Shown one piece after another: positions 9,905 to 18,794 of a DNA stretch of 34,762 nt. A program made the position numbers and the translations under genes. The notes below the pieces were generated by a model. It worked only from the letters and a program-made list of their open reading frames with translations. It was not told the origin of the DNA and made no database searches. Position 1 is the first letter of the stretch. Each line of letters begins with the position of its first letter. This stretch comes from an uncultured Burkholderiales bacterium (lineage in GTDB: Bacteria > Pseudomonadota > Gammaproteobacteria > Burkholderiales > Burkholderiaceae_C), in NCBI GenBank assembly GCA_903880855.1, contig CAIRQX010000094.1, forward strand, positions 1-34,762, written 5' to 3'.

Positions 9905-11256
9905 CCGTGGGTTGCTTGGCCATACAGGGCTCCCCCACTGCCCGGAAAGAGATTCGCAAAATCCTGAGGCAAGGTTCGCACCACCTGCTGCGGCAAGGCT
10001 TCGATCTCCAAGCCACAGCGGCGCATCAGCGCCATACTGCTTGATTCGCATGCTTGTATCTCCGATGAATTAAATGAATGGGTATCGCCATCTGGGGGCG
10101 CATTAACAAGGCACAAAATTCTTTCTAAATCAGGCTGCGTGAGTCCGCTGTCGTTGCGATCTTGTGCGCAAACATAAACGGTTCCCTGAGAAGGCAATTG
10201 GCGTTTGTGAAAAATATCTTCAAACTCGGCTCGGTAATCTTTGTTGAAAAACACGTTGTGTCGCACCAATGGAAAACCGCTAGTTTTGACATGCATAGAC
10301 ATAGTAAATGCCGAAAGAGATCGCTGCTTTGGCTGAACTGGCATCACGCTATGGCTGACGGTTTCACCCAGCATGCCGTTAGCCAATGCAGCCACATCCC
10401 CGTTGAAAATCACATGGTCCGCGTCAATTCGCTCACCTGAGGAAAGCTCTACGCCACTCACCTGCCCTTGATGCGTGTGAATCTTGAAACACGTGACCCC
10501 ATAGCGTGATTGCACACCATGCTTTTCACCTAAGTTTGCCAAGACGGATGCCACTTGGTACATGCCGCCTTTCACTGACCACACACCATCTAACTCCACT
10601 TGCGCGACCAACATCAGTGTTGCAGGTGCTGACCAAGGCGATGACCCGCAATACGTGGCATAGCGACCAAACAGCTGTTGCAATCGTGGATCGTGAAAGT
10701 GTCTACCTAAGCTGCGCCATAAACTGGCAAAAGGACCCAAGCTACTCAAAGTTGCCAAACCACTTAAACCTAAATCGCTAGCCATACTGAAGAGGCTTGG
10801 ACGCTCGCTGCGTATATAAGGTTTTTCTAACGTGTCATACAAGGCACGGGTTTGCTGACAAAAATTTAAAAATCGGCGTGCCTCTTGTGGGCTGCTGAAT
10901 TGCGCAATGGCATCGGCCGTGCGTGTTGTGTCCGAATACAAATCTAAAGTTTGCGGACAACCATCCCAAGCATGTCGAGCAAGAATCCCAATGGGCTCCA
11001 TTTGCAACACATCTTCTAGCGATATGCCTAGAGGTTCCAGCATTTGGTCTAAGACCCATCGCATCGTGAAGACGGTAGGACCGGAATCAACTCCCACACC
11101 ATCAACTTGCACCTGGCGAATTTTTCCACCCGGTTGGCTAGCGCTTTCAATCAAGGTGACGTCCAGTCCGCGATGCGCCAACACCAACGCACTGACCAAG
11201 CCTCCAATGCCAGCGCCCACCACCACGACGCGAGGTGTTCGCATAGATTTATGCAT
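9703..11256 (-). CDS. crtD: Methoxyneurosporene dehydrogenase (CrtI/CrtD-type carotenoid desaturase)
   Basis: CrtD introduces the C-3,4 double bond in acyclic 1-hydroxy/1-methoxy carotenoids on the way to spheroidene. The 517-residue flavoprotein opens with the dinucleotide-binding motif VVVGAGIGGLVSALVLA, followed by GGKIRQ and GVDSGPTVFTMRWVLD. The C-terminal family block GGSVHPGPGLPMAAMSG precedes the end. The ATG at 11256 overlaps the crtA stop by 8 nt; a second ATG at 11244 is an alternative. Distinguishing CrtD from CrtI rests on position next to crtA and crtC and on the shorter, CrtD-like N-terminal region. No crtI or crtB lies in this window. Confidence 0.92.
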   Translation of the reverse strand: MHKSMRTPRVVVVGAGIGGLVSALVLAHRGLDVTLIESASQPGGKIRQVQVDGVGVDSGPTVFTMRWVLDQMLEPLGISLEDVLQMEPIGILARHAWDGCPQTLDLYSDTTRTADAIAQFSSPQEARRFLNFCQQTRALYDTLEKPYIRSERPSLFSMASDLGLSGLATLSSLGPFASLWRSLGRHFHDPRLQQLFGRYATYCGSSPWSAPATLMLVAQVELDGVWSVKGGMYQVASVLANLGEKHGVQSRYGVTCFKIHTHQGQVSGVELSSGERIDADHVIFNGDVAALANGMLGETVSHSVMPVQPKQRSLSAFTMSMHVKTSGFPLVRHNVFFNKDYRAEFEDIFHKRQLPSQGTVYVCAQDRNDSGLTQPDLERILCLVNAPPDGDTHSFNSSEIQACESSSMALMRRCGLEIEALPQQVVRTLPQDFANLFPGSGGALYGQATHGWLSAFRRPSSRSKVPGLYTAGGSVHPGPGLPMAAMSGRLAAATLMEDLGLTSKSSRVVISGGMSMR

Positions 11257-11959
11257 AGTGTTTGCCCATCCATTGGCCTTGCACCTTCAAAGGTACAAAA
11301 CGCGCAAACATGGATTCAGAAAAATAGCCGTTTTTTTGAGCTGCTTGAATCGCCGCTAAGTGCGAACCCGTTCTCGCATAGGCGTTCATGTCTGACACGT
11401 TGTCCCAGATACTGAAAGTGGCTTGGCGAAAAAAAGGTGCCTCACCTAAACCCACCGCCAACTGACAACCATCCACACCTTCCAGTGCCGTTTGTGATGG
11501 CGGCGCATGTCGCCAAAATGCAGGGGCTTTGCTAAATTTGATGGAGGCCCTTGTCAAAGCTGCCACAGGTCCGTGTGAAGGAGGTTCGGCATTCACTTGC
11601 AAGCTGATACCGTCCCAACTGCCACGGCATGAAAATGCTTTGAGAGTCGCCCAGCAAAATTCATCCGATCGATTTTGGTATTCACGGACAAGTTTGGAGT
11701 GCGCAATGAAATCTTGCGCCTTGTGACAAGAATCGAACAACGCAAATACGCCTTGTCGTGATCGACTAGGGCGCAAGTCAAAGCCGCCATCAAAGCCACT
11801 TCCCAATACTTTTGAAAATAGCAAACCTGGAATGCCTCGCAAGGCGCGAGGGCCTCTCACAATGCGTGACCAACCCCACAGCCTAGAAGCCTCTGCAATG
11901 TCGGCCAACAAGATAACGGCCGTTTGGTCCTCAGCGCTAGCTTGTTGTGCATCGATCAT
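11249..11959 (-). CDS. crtA: Spheroidene monooxygenase
   Basis: CrtA adds oxygen at C-2 of spheroidene to make spheroidenone under oxic conditions. The 236-residue protein carries the family blocks VILLADIA, WGWSRIVRGPRAL, GLLFSKVLGSGFDGGFDLRPS, RQGVFALFDS and ATFSIWDNVSDMNAYA. The ATG at 11959 lies only about 14 nt after the U-run of a strong terminator that follows pufC. There is therefore essentially no room for a promoter between that terminator and crtA, and it must depend on read-through or on a promoter buried in or before the hairpin. It is coupled to crtD by an 8-nt overlap. Presence of crtA argues for a spheroidenone-producing organism. Confidence 0.94.
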   Translation of the reverse strand: MIDAQQASAEDQTAVILLADIAEASRLWGWSRIVRGPRALRGIPGLLFSKVLGSGFDGGFDLRPSRSRQGVFALFDSCHKAQDFIAHSKLVREYQNRSDEFCWATLKAFSCRGSWDGISLQVNAEPPSHGPVAALTRASIKFSKAPAFWRHAPPSQTALEGVDGCQLAVGLGEAPFFRQATFSIWDNVSDMNAYARTGSHLAAIQAAQKNGYFSESMFARFVPLKVQGQWMGKHYA

Positions 11960-11973
11960 GTCTGAATTTCCAT

Positions 11974-12008
11974 AAAAAAAGGCCTGTACCGCAACGGGTG
12001 CAGGCCTT
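11974..12008 (-). terminator. Rho-independent terminator between pufC and crtA
   Basis: On the - strand an AAGGCCTG arm (12008-12001) pairs with CAGGCCTT (11986-11979). An inner ACC/GGT pairing encloses the loop, and seven U follow at once (A-run 11974-11980 on the + strand). It sits 14 nt downstream of the pufC stop and ends just before crtA, so it should mark the 3' end of most puf transcripts while letting some read through into crtADC. Confidence 0.85.
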
Positions 12009-12022
12009 GTGAATTTCAGAGT

Positions 12023-13042
12023 TTAAGGCTTGGCAACCACTTGAAGTTCGGGAAAGTCTTTTGCCATCGCTGCGCCATAGAGCGGCTTGAATGCGCCTTG
12101 GTGGCAGGTGCTGCAATTGACTTTGGCCACATCGCCTTTAGGCCCCAAACGATTGGCTGGGAAGATATCGGTGAGAGGCGTCAAGTACTCGTTGTTCAAC
12201 TCGCGCGCCATCCGAATACCATGCCAAGCAGTCACACGTTGTGGCCTAGACTCCTCCCACGATTGGAAGTTGCGTGTGTTGTGACAGTAAGTACAGTTCA
12301 CCCCTAAAGACTCTGACATGTGCACCATCAAAGAGTAAGTGTGCTCAGTTTGCTTGAGAGATGCACGGTTGGCATTTGCACCCACACCCGCCATCGCCTC
12401 ATTGCCGTTGACACGAATAGGTGCCGCGTCTTTGAGGTAAGGCGAAAAGGGATCAAACGGAAGTGAAGTCAGTCCAGCTTCTTTGGTAGCAATGTTTTGA
12501 CCTGCTAAATCACCTAACAAGCTATTTGCATATTTTCGGTCTTTTGGCTCGGTCCAAACTTGCGCTGGTATGTTGTTTCCACGATGGCATGTGTAGCAAG
12601 TCACACCCGTTTCAGCCACGTGAGGCTTCCAGTCTTGATTGACTTTTTGCGTCATTTGGATCATGCGCCTTGCCACCACCTTGGTGTACTTACCATCATC
12701 TGCGAAATTTTGAACGTTATGACAATAAGCACAGCCTTGATCAGGTGCAACCCATTGCGTGATAGCGACCATATGCCGATTGAATTGCCCAACGCTCAAA
12801 TCACCCAAGACTTTCACGTTTTGATAAGCCTTGCCGGCCTTAGGGCCATCAGCAGAAGCGGCATCTGGCGCGGCAGGCGCTTGATTCAAAGAAGCTTGTT
12901 TGATCAAGGTTCTCGGGTTATAGATTTGCTCCATACCCGTGCCACGATAACCCGTTTGAACAGTTTCAATCGGCGGACGTTCGCAGCCTGACAGCATGAA
13001 CGCGACCCAAATAGAAAGAGCTAATTTAAAAATTATTTTCAT
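12023..13042 (-). CDS. pufC: Reaction centre tetrahaem cytochrome c subunit
   Basis: PufC is the periplasmic membrane-anchored cytochrome that re-reduces the photo-oxidised special pair. The 339-residue precursor has a lipoprotein signal with lipobox LSGC (Cys20). Four CxxCH haem sites are present: CAYCH (about residue 104), CYTCH, CTYCH and CSTCH. The N-terminal EQIYNPRTL segment is typical of the family. The start overlaps the pufM stop as ATGA (13039-13042). A rho-independent terminator follows directly, so pufC closes the reaction-centre part of the array. Confidence 0.97.
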   Translation of the reverse strand: MKIIFKLALSIWVAFMLSGCERPPIETVQTGYRGTGMEQIYNPRTLIKQASLNQAPAAPDAASADGPKAGKAYQNVKVLGDLSVGQFNRHMVAITQWVAPDQGCAYCHNVQNFADDGKYTKVVARRMIQMTQKVNQDWKPHVAETGVTCYTCHRGNNIPAQVWTEPKDRKYANSLLGDLAGQNIATKEAGLTSLPFDPFSPYLKDAAPIRVNGNEAMAGVGANANRASLKQTEHTYSLMVHMSESLGVNCTYCHNTRNFQSWEESRPQRVTAWHGIRMARELNNEYLTPLTDIFPANRLGPKGDVAKVNCSTCHQGAFKPLYGAAMAKDFPELQVVAKP

Positions 13043-14013
13043 GGTTTAACTCCCAAAATTGCAGGATCGACCACGACTGGGCTACCCAAGGGATACGCTG
13101 GCACAACATGGTGTTTGACAGACCAGAGATACCAGTTGTCCACCACAGTACCTGTGAGCAAAATACCAATACCACCCACTAGAGGACAAAGCACTGCAAA
13201 CCACCAAGCCCAACGGTGGATAGATTCCATGGTGGCATTAAAGCCCATGGTCCAACGCCAGAACAAGCCAGCCCGCTCAGAAGCCGTGCCACGGTCCACA
13301 ATTTGTTCAATCTCGCGCTCACCGCCGTAACGGCTGACCGCCAAAATGGTGGCTCCGTGCATCGCAAATAACAGCACCGATCCATACAAGAAGACGATGG
13401 AAAGTGCGTGGAATGGGTTGTAAAACAAATTGCCATAACGCAGGGATAAGGCGGAGACCCAGTCAAGATGCGGGAAGATACCAAAAGGTACTGCCTCCGA
13501 CCAACTGCCCATCATGATGGGGCGGAAAAATCCACACACCAGATACAACCAAATCGCTGCAGCATAAGCCCAAGCCACGTGCGTTCCCAAGCCCAATTGA
13601 CGCGCTCGCCTATAAGTGCGCGCCCACCACAGCAAGATGGAAACGGTCAGCATGAAGCCCACAATCAACCACCAACCGCCTTGCGCAAGCGGCGGAATAT
13701 TCAAGCCATAGGCTGGAGGTGGCGGTTCTAGCGCCAGCCAAAACAACTGACGCACCAACTGAATGGGATTCCAGTCAACCGAGGCCAGCATATTGAAACC
13801 AATGATGTTGAACGCAGCGATGCCGAAAATCAAGGACGCAAGACCTAGGGTTCCTAGATAAACAGGGCCGATTTGGGCATTGCCAATGCGTCCTAGTAGG
13901 TGCACCAAGAATGGCGTACCTAACCTCTTATCGTCACCACGGGGTAAGTCCACGCCTTCGTGCAAAGGACCAACTGGCTGCACGTAGGTGAAAAGATTTT
14001 GATATTGAGACAT
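13039..14013 (-). CDS. pufM: Photosynthetic reaction centre M subunit
   Basis: This is one of the two core subunits that bind bacteriochlorophylls, bacteriopheophytins, quinones and the non-haem iron. The 324-residue protein has five transmembrane segments. Conserved ligand regions include [33 protein letters not shown] and [21 protein letters not shown], with His ligands for BChl and Fe. The start has a GAGGAAA-type ribosome binding site (RC of 14019-14030), 19 bp after pufL. The short C-terminal tail [15 protein letters not shown] is usual for RCs that dock a cytochrome subunit, and pufC overlaps the stop. Confidence 0.98.
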   Translation of the reverse strand: MSQYQNLFTYVQPVGPLHEGVDLPRGDDKRLGTPFLVHLLGRIGNAQIGPVYLGTLGLASLIFGIAAFNIIGFNMLASVDWNPIQLVRQLFWLALEPPPPAYGLNIPPLAQGGWWLIVGFMLTVSILLWWARTYRRARQLGLGTHVAWAYAAAIWLYLVCGFFRPIMMGSWSEAVPFGIFPHLDWVSALSLRYGNLFYNPFHALSIVFLYGSVLLFAMHGATILAVSRYGGEREIEQIVDRGTASERAGLFWRWTMGFNATMESIHRWAWWFAVLCPLVGGIGILLTGTVVDNWYLWSVKHHVVPAYPLGSPVVVDPAILGVKP

Positions 14014-14032
14014 TTCAATTTCCTCTTTTTAA

Positions 14033-14860
14033 TCAAGTGCGCCAAATCGGCATGTTGAGCCACCAGCCCCACCACTCCGGCCAAGCACCCGTCCAAAACG
14101 GTCCACTGACCACGATGCAGACGATGCCAAACCAAACACCAGCGAGTGCCAAGAACAATCCCAGACGGTGAATACCCAGTGTGCCCACCGAGTAACCAAT
14201 CAGATCTCGGAAAAAAGTATCTTCATGCTCAGGCGATTTCACTGTCTCACCTTTGCCAGGATTGGTGGCAGACAGCACCAAGCCACCGTGCATAGACAGC
14301 GCAAGCACGGTTGCAAAGAAAAGGGTCACAGCAATCATGTGCCATGGGTTGTAGTGGAAATGCAGGTACTGATAGGCGGTATTGCTCACCCAATCGAGGT
14401 GGCTGTAAATACCGTAGGGGAAAGCATGTCCCCAAGCACCCATCAGAACTGGTCGTATCACTTGCAAGCTCACATACGCCAAGATAGCCATGCCAAACGC
14501 CACAGGCACATGCAGGCCCATGCCTAATTTGCGGCAAATCTCAACCTCGCGCAAAGCCCAAGAAACAAAAGCACCAATGGCACACACCGTGATGAGTTGC
14601 CATAGGCCCCCTTCCATCATGGGTGCGAAACGCAACCCGTATGAAAGATCTGGCGGGGCAATGCTAATTTGCCAGGGATTCCATGTGGGCCCCATGGCCG
14701 CGCCCCACATAATCATCATGGTGCCGGAAAGTGCAAAAAAGATGGTTGTGATTCCGAAGAATCCAACATAGAAAGGACCGACCCAGAAATCAAACAGGTC
14801 GCCTCCAAAAAGAGTACCACCGCGCACGCGGTATTTACGTTCAAAACTTAACATAGACAT
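14033..14860 (-). CDS. pufL: Photosynthetic reaction centre L subunit
   Basis: The L subunit pairs with M to form the heterodimeric core. The 275-residue product begins with the family-typical [25 protein letters not shown] (two nearby ATGs, 14860 and 14854, are both possible). It has five membrane helices and the ligand stretches [24 protein letters not shown] and [15 protein letters not shown] very good Shine-Dalgarno (GGAGGA) lies 7 nt before the ATG. Upstream, between pufA and this gene, sits a terminator-like hairpin, so pufL is probably expressed below pufBA. Confidence 0.98.
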   Translation of the reverse strand: MSMLSFERKYRVRGGTLFGGDLFDFWVGPFYVGFFGITTIFFALSGTMMIMWGAAMGPTWNPWQISIAPPDLSYGLRFAPMMEGGLWQLITVCAIGAFVSWALREVEICRKLGMGLHVPVAFGMAILAYVSLQVIRPVLMGAWGHAFPYGIYSHLDWVSNTAYQYLHFHYNPWHMIAVTLFFATVLALSMHGGLVLSATNPGKGETVKSPEHEDTFFRDLIGYSVGTLGIHRLGLFLALAGVWFGIVCIVVSGPFWTGAWPEWWGWWLNMPIWRT

Positions 14861-14922
14861 AGTTGCATCCTCCGACCGAGTGACTGTTTTTGAGGTCTTG
14901 TAGGCTGAAAAATTATCAAATC

Positions 14923-14967
14923 AAAAAAGACAGACGTACCGTTCGATGTGAGCGGATTACGTCTGTC
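14923..14967 (-). terminator. Intercistronic terminator/stability hairpin between pufA and pufL
   Basis: A 10-bp perfect stem (GACAGACGTA at 14929-14938 with TACGTCTGTC at 14958-14967), extended by a CCG/CGG inner pairing, is followed on the - strand by six U (A-run 14923-14928). It begins 20 nt after the pufA stop. In Rhodobacter a comparable pufA-pufL hairpin stabilises the pufBA message and yields excess antenna over reaction centre; the same role is inferred here. Confidence 0.85.
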
Positions 14968-14987
14968 GGAATAAAGACCAATGGTCC

Positions 14988-15185
14988 TTACTTTTGCGGC
15001 AAAGCCGCGTTCTGGGGCTGAACTCTCGCCGCTGCGGCCTTGGCCGTATCGGGGTGCCAGCTGTTGATGTTGTATCGATCGCCACTGATTTGAATCAGAT
15101 GAATCGATGTTGAAATAAAGGCAATTAACAGTCCGGTTAGAACAATTGCCTTGCGGGGATCTATCACACGCCAAATGCGCCACAT
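14988..15185 (-). CDS. pufA: LH1 antenna alpha polypeptide
   Basis: This is the alpha subunit of the core light-harvesting ring. The 65-residue protein starts with the classic MWRIWRVIDPRKA and has a single transmembrane helix. The BChl-binding His sits in SIHLIQIS, followed by the periplasmic DRYNINSW. The Ala/Gln-rich tail (AKAAAARVQPQNAALPQK) is a lengthened C-terminus. AAAGGAAA precedes the ATG. Unlike the usual pufBA order with the two genes adjacent, a 74-codon ORF separates it from pufB; the gap to that ORF is 14 bp. Confidence 0.96.
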   Translation of the reverse strand: MWRIWRVIDPRKAIVLTGLLIAFISTSIHLIQISGDRYNINSWHPDTAKAAAARVQPQNAALPQK

Positions 15186-15199
15186 AGTAATTTCCTTTC

Positions 15200-15424
15200 T
15201 TAGATCACATTAGAAATAACGGTATATACAGAAGTCTTCACTGCGTCAAACGTAGTCATGGACTCTTCTGCCCCAGGAAGCCAAACGCGCCAATTAAGAA
15301 CGAACAATTGACCTACTAAAGCAATCGCCATGAAAACCATGAACAACAACACAAAAATCATCCAATAACCTTCGTAATGATCTACTGGGTGATAGTTTGT
15401 TTTGCCATCGTTAGAACTCGTCAT
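15200..15424 (-). CDS. Unknown 74-residue single-span membrane protein between pufB and pufA
   Basis: I do not recognise this gene. It is almost certainly translated: the AAAAGGAGGT Shine-Dalgarno is one of the best in the window, and it is tightly spaced between pufB (24 bp) and pufA (14 bp). The 74-residue protein has a polar N-terminus (YHPVDHYEG, about 1-20), one strongly hydrophobic helix (about 21-44) ending in NWRVWLPG, and a 20-residue polar to amphipathic tail (TTFDAVKTSVYTVISNVI). It lacks an LH-type His in the helix, so it is not an ordinary antenna polypeptide. Topology resembles PufX (small, one span, amphipathic tail), and the AIALVG stretch is faintly like PufQ, but neither match is convincing. 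Being in the LH1 message suggests an LH1-RC structural or assembly subunit. Confidence 0.85.
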   Translation of the reverse strand: MTSSNDGKTNYHPVDHYEGYWMIFVLLFMVFMAIALVGQLFVLNWRVWLPGAEESMTTFDAVKTSVYTVISNVI

Positions 15425-15448
15425 ACATACCTCCTTTTTATGGTTTAT

Positions 15449-15592
15449 TTAAAACCAGGGACGCCAAATCCATACCAAGCTGTGAGCGAAGAAAGCTCCA
15501 GCGGCCCACAACAGGTATCCCTGTATGTAGTACGTATGGAACTCTTGGGCTTCTTCGTCTGTCAGCCCTGAGGGGTTAGCTGCATCAGTCAT
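15449..15592 (-). CDS. pufB: LH1 antenna beta polypeptide
   Basis: This is the beta subunit of LH1. The 47-residue protein has the family pattern [20 protein letters not shown], a single helix with the BChl-ligating His in FFAHSLVW, and the canonical C-terminus IWRPWF. I start at the ATG at 15592, preceded by AGAGGC. The frame is open to 15679, but that extension ([13 protein letters not shown]...) is unlike any LH beta and is rejected. The 147 bp between bchZ and pufB should contain the main puf promoter, but I see no TGT-N12-ACA box there. Confidence 0.96.
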   Translation of the reverse strand: MTDAANPSGLTDEEAQEFHTYYIQGYLLWAAGAFFAHSLVWIWRPWF

Positions 15593-15739
15593 AGTTAGTG
15601 CCTCTTTCAAAATGCCTTGCGGCGATTCCCTGAACCCTGACGGGCACAGGACGGACTGCTTTGGCATGAATGCCGCCACAGTTAAACCCCCAGACTAGCT
15701 GGAGGATTGAACAGACCTCCGTCGACAAAAGTGCATCTT
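15593..15739 (-). promoter_or_regulatory. bchZ-pufB intergenic region, presumed puf promoter
   Basis: This is the only sizeable gap inside the bchC-to-pufC array. It has no recognisable gene (no pufQ) and no PpsR palindrome. A GGAGG/CCTCC inverted repeat lies at 15701-15720, and a GGCAT/ATGCC repeat occurs near 15663-15674. No convincing -35/-10 pair stands out, so a puf promoter here is inferred from position only. Confidence 0.35.
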
Positions 15740-17206
15740 TCATGCATGCACCCCTGTCGTCGACTGTCCGAACAATTCAGTAAATCTTTGCGCTTGCACA
15801 TGCGATCTGCCGGTTTCTCTTGCATCACGCTCTGCTTGATCGCGGAAACGTTTAGCAGCCGAAATACGCACCAACACGGGCTGCTGCTCTAACAATGCCT
15901 CCAACAGGTCCTGCGCTTCAGGTTCCCAAGGAATCGTTGACTCGACAGAGGCGCGCCCCAAAGTGGCCTCGATCTTGTCGAGCTCAGTGCCCAAAGGCAG
16001 GATATGGAATAGCGCATCAAACAATGCGTTGCAAAACTCTTGGATGATGTAGGTCGCACCTGCATAACCCATGAAAGGTGTGCCTGTGTGCCGGCGAATA
16101 ATGGGCAGAGGGAAACTGGCAGGTATGAAACTGGTTTTCATCATGCCGCCACCACCACATTCGGCCAAGTAAATGCGTTCGTTGTAACTGCCGTAAAGCA
16201 CCAAGGGTGTTTTCTCAGCAATTAATCTGCGCACTTCAGCGTTATCGGTTTTGGCACCTGGTAGACGCGAAATAGCGAAGTTGCAAGGCAAGCCCATTTC
16301 ATCTTCTAAGAAATGGCGAATACCGCGTGTGTATGTTTCATTAGCGACAACGCCAAAGTTTGCCGTCCCAAAAAAATCTTGTGTGACAGAACGCCATAAA
16401 TCCCAAATCGGTTTGATGGTGCTGTGTTTTTCTCGCTCAATGAAAGGCTCAGGATCTAGGCCTAACAACTCACCCAACGAGCGTAAAAATTTGGAGGTGC
16501 TGTGCAAACCAATGGGCGCCTGCAAATAAGGCCTCTCAAGGGCTTCGCACAACATACGGCCAAATTCACGGTACATGCAAATGTTGACGTCAGCTTCAAC
16601 CAAACGCGATACGTCTGCGAGGTGAGAACCCAAAGGAAACACCATATTGACTTCAGCGCCTATGCCCTGAACCAAACGACGAATTTCAGCTAAATCACTC
16701 GGCGAATTGAAGGTGCCATAGCATGGTCCGATGATGTTCACGCGGGGTCTTTCGCCTTCTTTGCGAACGCGCTTGGGGACATGACGTAAACCATACTGTT
16801 GCCACAACCAGAGCATGGCGCGGTTGGCGCATTGCCATTGGTCTTCATCGATGGTGCGTGGCAAAAACCGTTGTAAGTTGGTGCCCTCTGGTGTCACGCC
16901 ACCGCCAATCATTTCGGCAATAGAACCAGTGACCACAACAGATGGCAAATCTGGATTGAGTGTGGCGTGCGCTCTGCGCATCGCCCCTTCAGTTCCTTCG
17001 CGTCCAAGTTGCTCTTCCGCCAATCCTGTCACCACGATGGGTAATTCATGCGGAGGGAGCGCATCGGTGTAATGCAAGACCGACGTCACTGGTAAATTCT
17101 CGCAACCTACGGGGCCATCAATGACCACTTGCAAACCTTTGATAGCGGTAAACACATATACCGCTCCCCAATAGCCGCCAGCGCGATCGTGGTCTAGGAC
17201 TAGCAT
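15740..17206 (-). CDS. bchZ: Chlorophyllide reductase subunit Z
   Basis: BchZ is the beta-type catalytic component of chlorophyllide a reductase (BchXYZ), which reduces ring B to make the bacteriochlorin. The 488-residue protein is related to NifK/BchB. Its [26 protein letters not shown] block near the N-terminus provides a cluster Cys (Cys35) and substrate-pocket residues. Further conserved runs are [19 protein letters not shown] and [21 protein letters not shown]. The ATG shares one base with the bchY stop (TGATG at 17204-17208), indicating coupling. Confidence 0.97.
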   Translation of the reverse strand: MLVLDHDRAGGYWGAVYVFTAIKGLQVVIDGPVGCENLPVTSVLHYTDALPPHELPIVVTGLAEEQLGREGTEGAMRRAHATLNPDLPSVVVTGSIAEMIGGGVTPEGTNLQRFLPRTIDEDQWQCANRAMLWLWQQYGLRHVPKRVRKEGERPRVNIIGPCYGTFNSPSDLAEIRRLVQGIGAEVNMVFPLGSHLADVSRLVEADVNICMYREFGRMLCEALERPYLQAPIGLHSTSKFLRSLGELLGLDPEPFIEREKHSTIKPIWDLWRSVTQDFFGTANFGVVANETYTRGIRHFLEDEMGLPCNFAISRLPGAKTDNAEVRRLIAEKTPLVLYGSYNERIYLAECGGGGMMKTSFIPASFPLPIIRRHTGTPFMGYAGATYIIQEFCNALFDALFHILPLGTELDKIEATLGRASVESTIPWEPEAQDLLEALLEQQPVLVRISAAKRFRDQAERDARETGRSHVQAQRFTELFGQSTTGVHA

Positions 17207-18774
17207 CAGATCATGGCCTCCGATTTGCGTTTTTTGGCTTGCTTCTCGAGCTGCCTGCGCGTTTCGGCTTCAAATTCAGGCCTGTTTTGTGGCACGCCTT
17301 GTGAACTCTCCCACACACCTGCTGCATGTCCAGTACCTACGTCGCCAAAGAAGGCTTTCATTTCTTCAAAGCGTGACTTGTTAGCAATGGCGCTGTTAAT
17401 CACTTGTGCAAGAGAGCCTGCTCCAGCTGGCCCCATCAGCGGCCTCGCTGAAATGAGATTGGTGAAATACAAACCAGGAATGCTCAGTTCTTTAGCAGCT
17501 TGCACAACGGGCGTTGTGCCTATCGCTAGATCGGGTTGCCATTCATGCATGGCGGCTAAGTCTTGTTCTAGCGATGCGCGGTATTGCACATGAACGCCGT
17601 GGGCCTCCAGCCATTCGCAGTCAGATGCACTCCAAGGAGTTTTAGGACAGGCAGTTCCCACGTAGCGCAGATCTGCCCCGCTCTCGACCAACAAACGTGC
17701 CACCAACAACTCAGAGCCTTCGTATCCGCTCAAAGTGATGCGGCCTTTGATGGGTGACTTGGCAAGCCCCCCTTTGATGGCTGGCAACATGATGTTTTTG
17801 ACCATATCGATTTGCGATTGCGCAACATTGGCCGCGTTACCAATCGCTTGCAACCAAGCTTCGGTGCCGTCGTGCCCGACAGGTGCTGATCCCACGATGG
17901 GGCGTCCAGCAGATTCAAACTCGCGAATGCTGGCGGTGTAAAAAGGATGAATGGCAGCGACCGCTGCGCAGTCAAGCGCCGCATACAACTCACGCCACTC
18001 ACGCGTAGGGACAACCGGCCCTGCTGCAATACCCATCGGCTCCAGCATGCGCCCAATGATCATGGGGTCAGCTGGAAACATTTCGCCCAGCAGCGTGATA
18101 GTTGGTTTATCAGAACGCCCTGCTCTGGGTGCTTGAACTGGACCGGCCAAAATTTCTTCGCGTGCATATTTCAGCATCGCACCGGCCAACACATCTTTGG
18201 CTTCAGCGTGCGTTGGCACACCAAAACCGGGGACATCAATACCGATAATGCGAACCCCGTTGATATCTTTCGGCAGCAACTGAAGAGGTACACCACTTGC
18301 GGTAGGTACGCACAAGTTGATGATCACTATGGCGTCATATTTTTCAGGGTCTGCCTGGTTGTAAACCGCTTCACGAATGTCTTCAAACAGCTTGCCTGTG
18401 ACCAAAGATTCCGAGTTAAAAGGTACATACCCTACGCTGCGTTTAGCACCGTAAAAGTGTGATGTGAAAGTCAAGCCGTAAACACAACATGCAGAGCCCG
18501 ACAAAATAGTGGCGGTGCGTCGCATGCGCAGTCCAACGCGCAACGATCCAAACGCTGGGCACATGCTTTGCGGTTGGTCATGCGGACCCGCATTGGGATC
18601 TACTGGATAGTCTTTGGCGTATTGCGCTAACACCTCTGACTTACCAGAGGCCTTGGCTGCAGCCAACATTTTTTCACCGCCTGCGTGACACCCCATGCCG
18701 TCGCCTTCTATGGACGTGCTCATGCCCTCAGGCACTTTGTCAGTGGAGGCAATGATCGGTATGGTTTTTATCAT
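17206..18774 (-). CDS. bchY: Chlorophyllide reductase subunit Y
   Basis: BchY is the alpha-type partner of BchZ in the catalytic component of chlorophyllide reductase. The 522-residue product shows cluster-ligand regions [13 protein letters not shown] and [29 protein letters not shown] start at the ATG at 18774; a TTG at 18798 in the same frame overlaps the bchX end and would add eight residues. No strong ribosome binding site is seen, consistent with coupling to bchX 20 bp upstream. Position between bchX and bchZ makes the identity secure. Confidence 0.96.
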   Translation of the reverse strand: MIKTIPIIASTDKVPEGMSTSIEGDGMGCHAGGEKMLAAAKASGKSEVLAQYAKDYPVDPNAGPHDQPQSMCPAFGSLRVGLRMRRTATILSGSACCVYGLTFTSHFYGAKRSVGYVPFNSESLVTGKLFEDIREAVYNQADPEKYDAIVIINLCVPTASGVPLQLLPKDINGVRIIGIDVPGFGVPTHAEAKDVLAGAMLKYAREEILAGPVQAPRAGRSDKPTITLLGEMFPADPMIIGRMLEPMGIAAGPVVPTREWRELYAALDCAAVAAIHPFYTASIREFESAGRPIVGSAPVGHDGTEAWLQAIGNAANVAQSQIDMVKNIMLPAIKGGLAKSPIKGRITLSGYEGSELLVARLLVESGADLRYVGTACPKTPWSASDCEWLEAHGVHVQYRASLEQDLAAMHEWQPDLAIGTTPVVQAAKELSIPGLYFTNLISARPLMGPAGAGSLAQVINSAIANKSRFEEMKAFFGDVGTGHAAGVWESSQGVPQNRPEFEAETRRQLEKQAKKRKSEAMI

Positions 18775-18794
18775 GGTTGACTGCTTGCTTGGTC

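Noticed and set aside
9905-10051. Full-length crtC starting at the ATG at 10051
   Set aside because: It would overlap crtD by 349 nt and the added sequence has no CrtC-like character.
14976-14986. Second hairpin GACCA/TGGTC after pufA
   Set aside because: The arms leave a loop of one base, which cannot form a stable hairpin.
15200-15424. Calling the 74-residue ORF pufX or pufQ
   Set aside because: Only size and topology are similar; characteristic PufX or PufQ residues could not be aligned with confidence.
15593-15679. N-terminal extension of pufB to the ATG at 15679
   Set aside because: The added residues do not resemble any LH1 beta N-terminus, and the ATG at 15592 has its own ribosome binding site and gives the normal 47-residue length.
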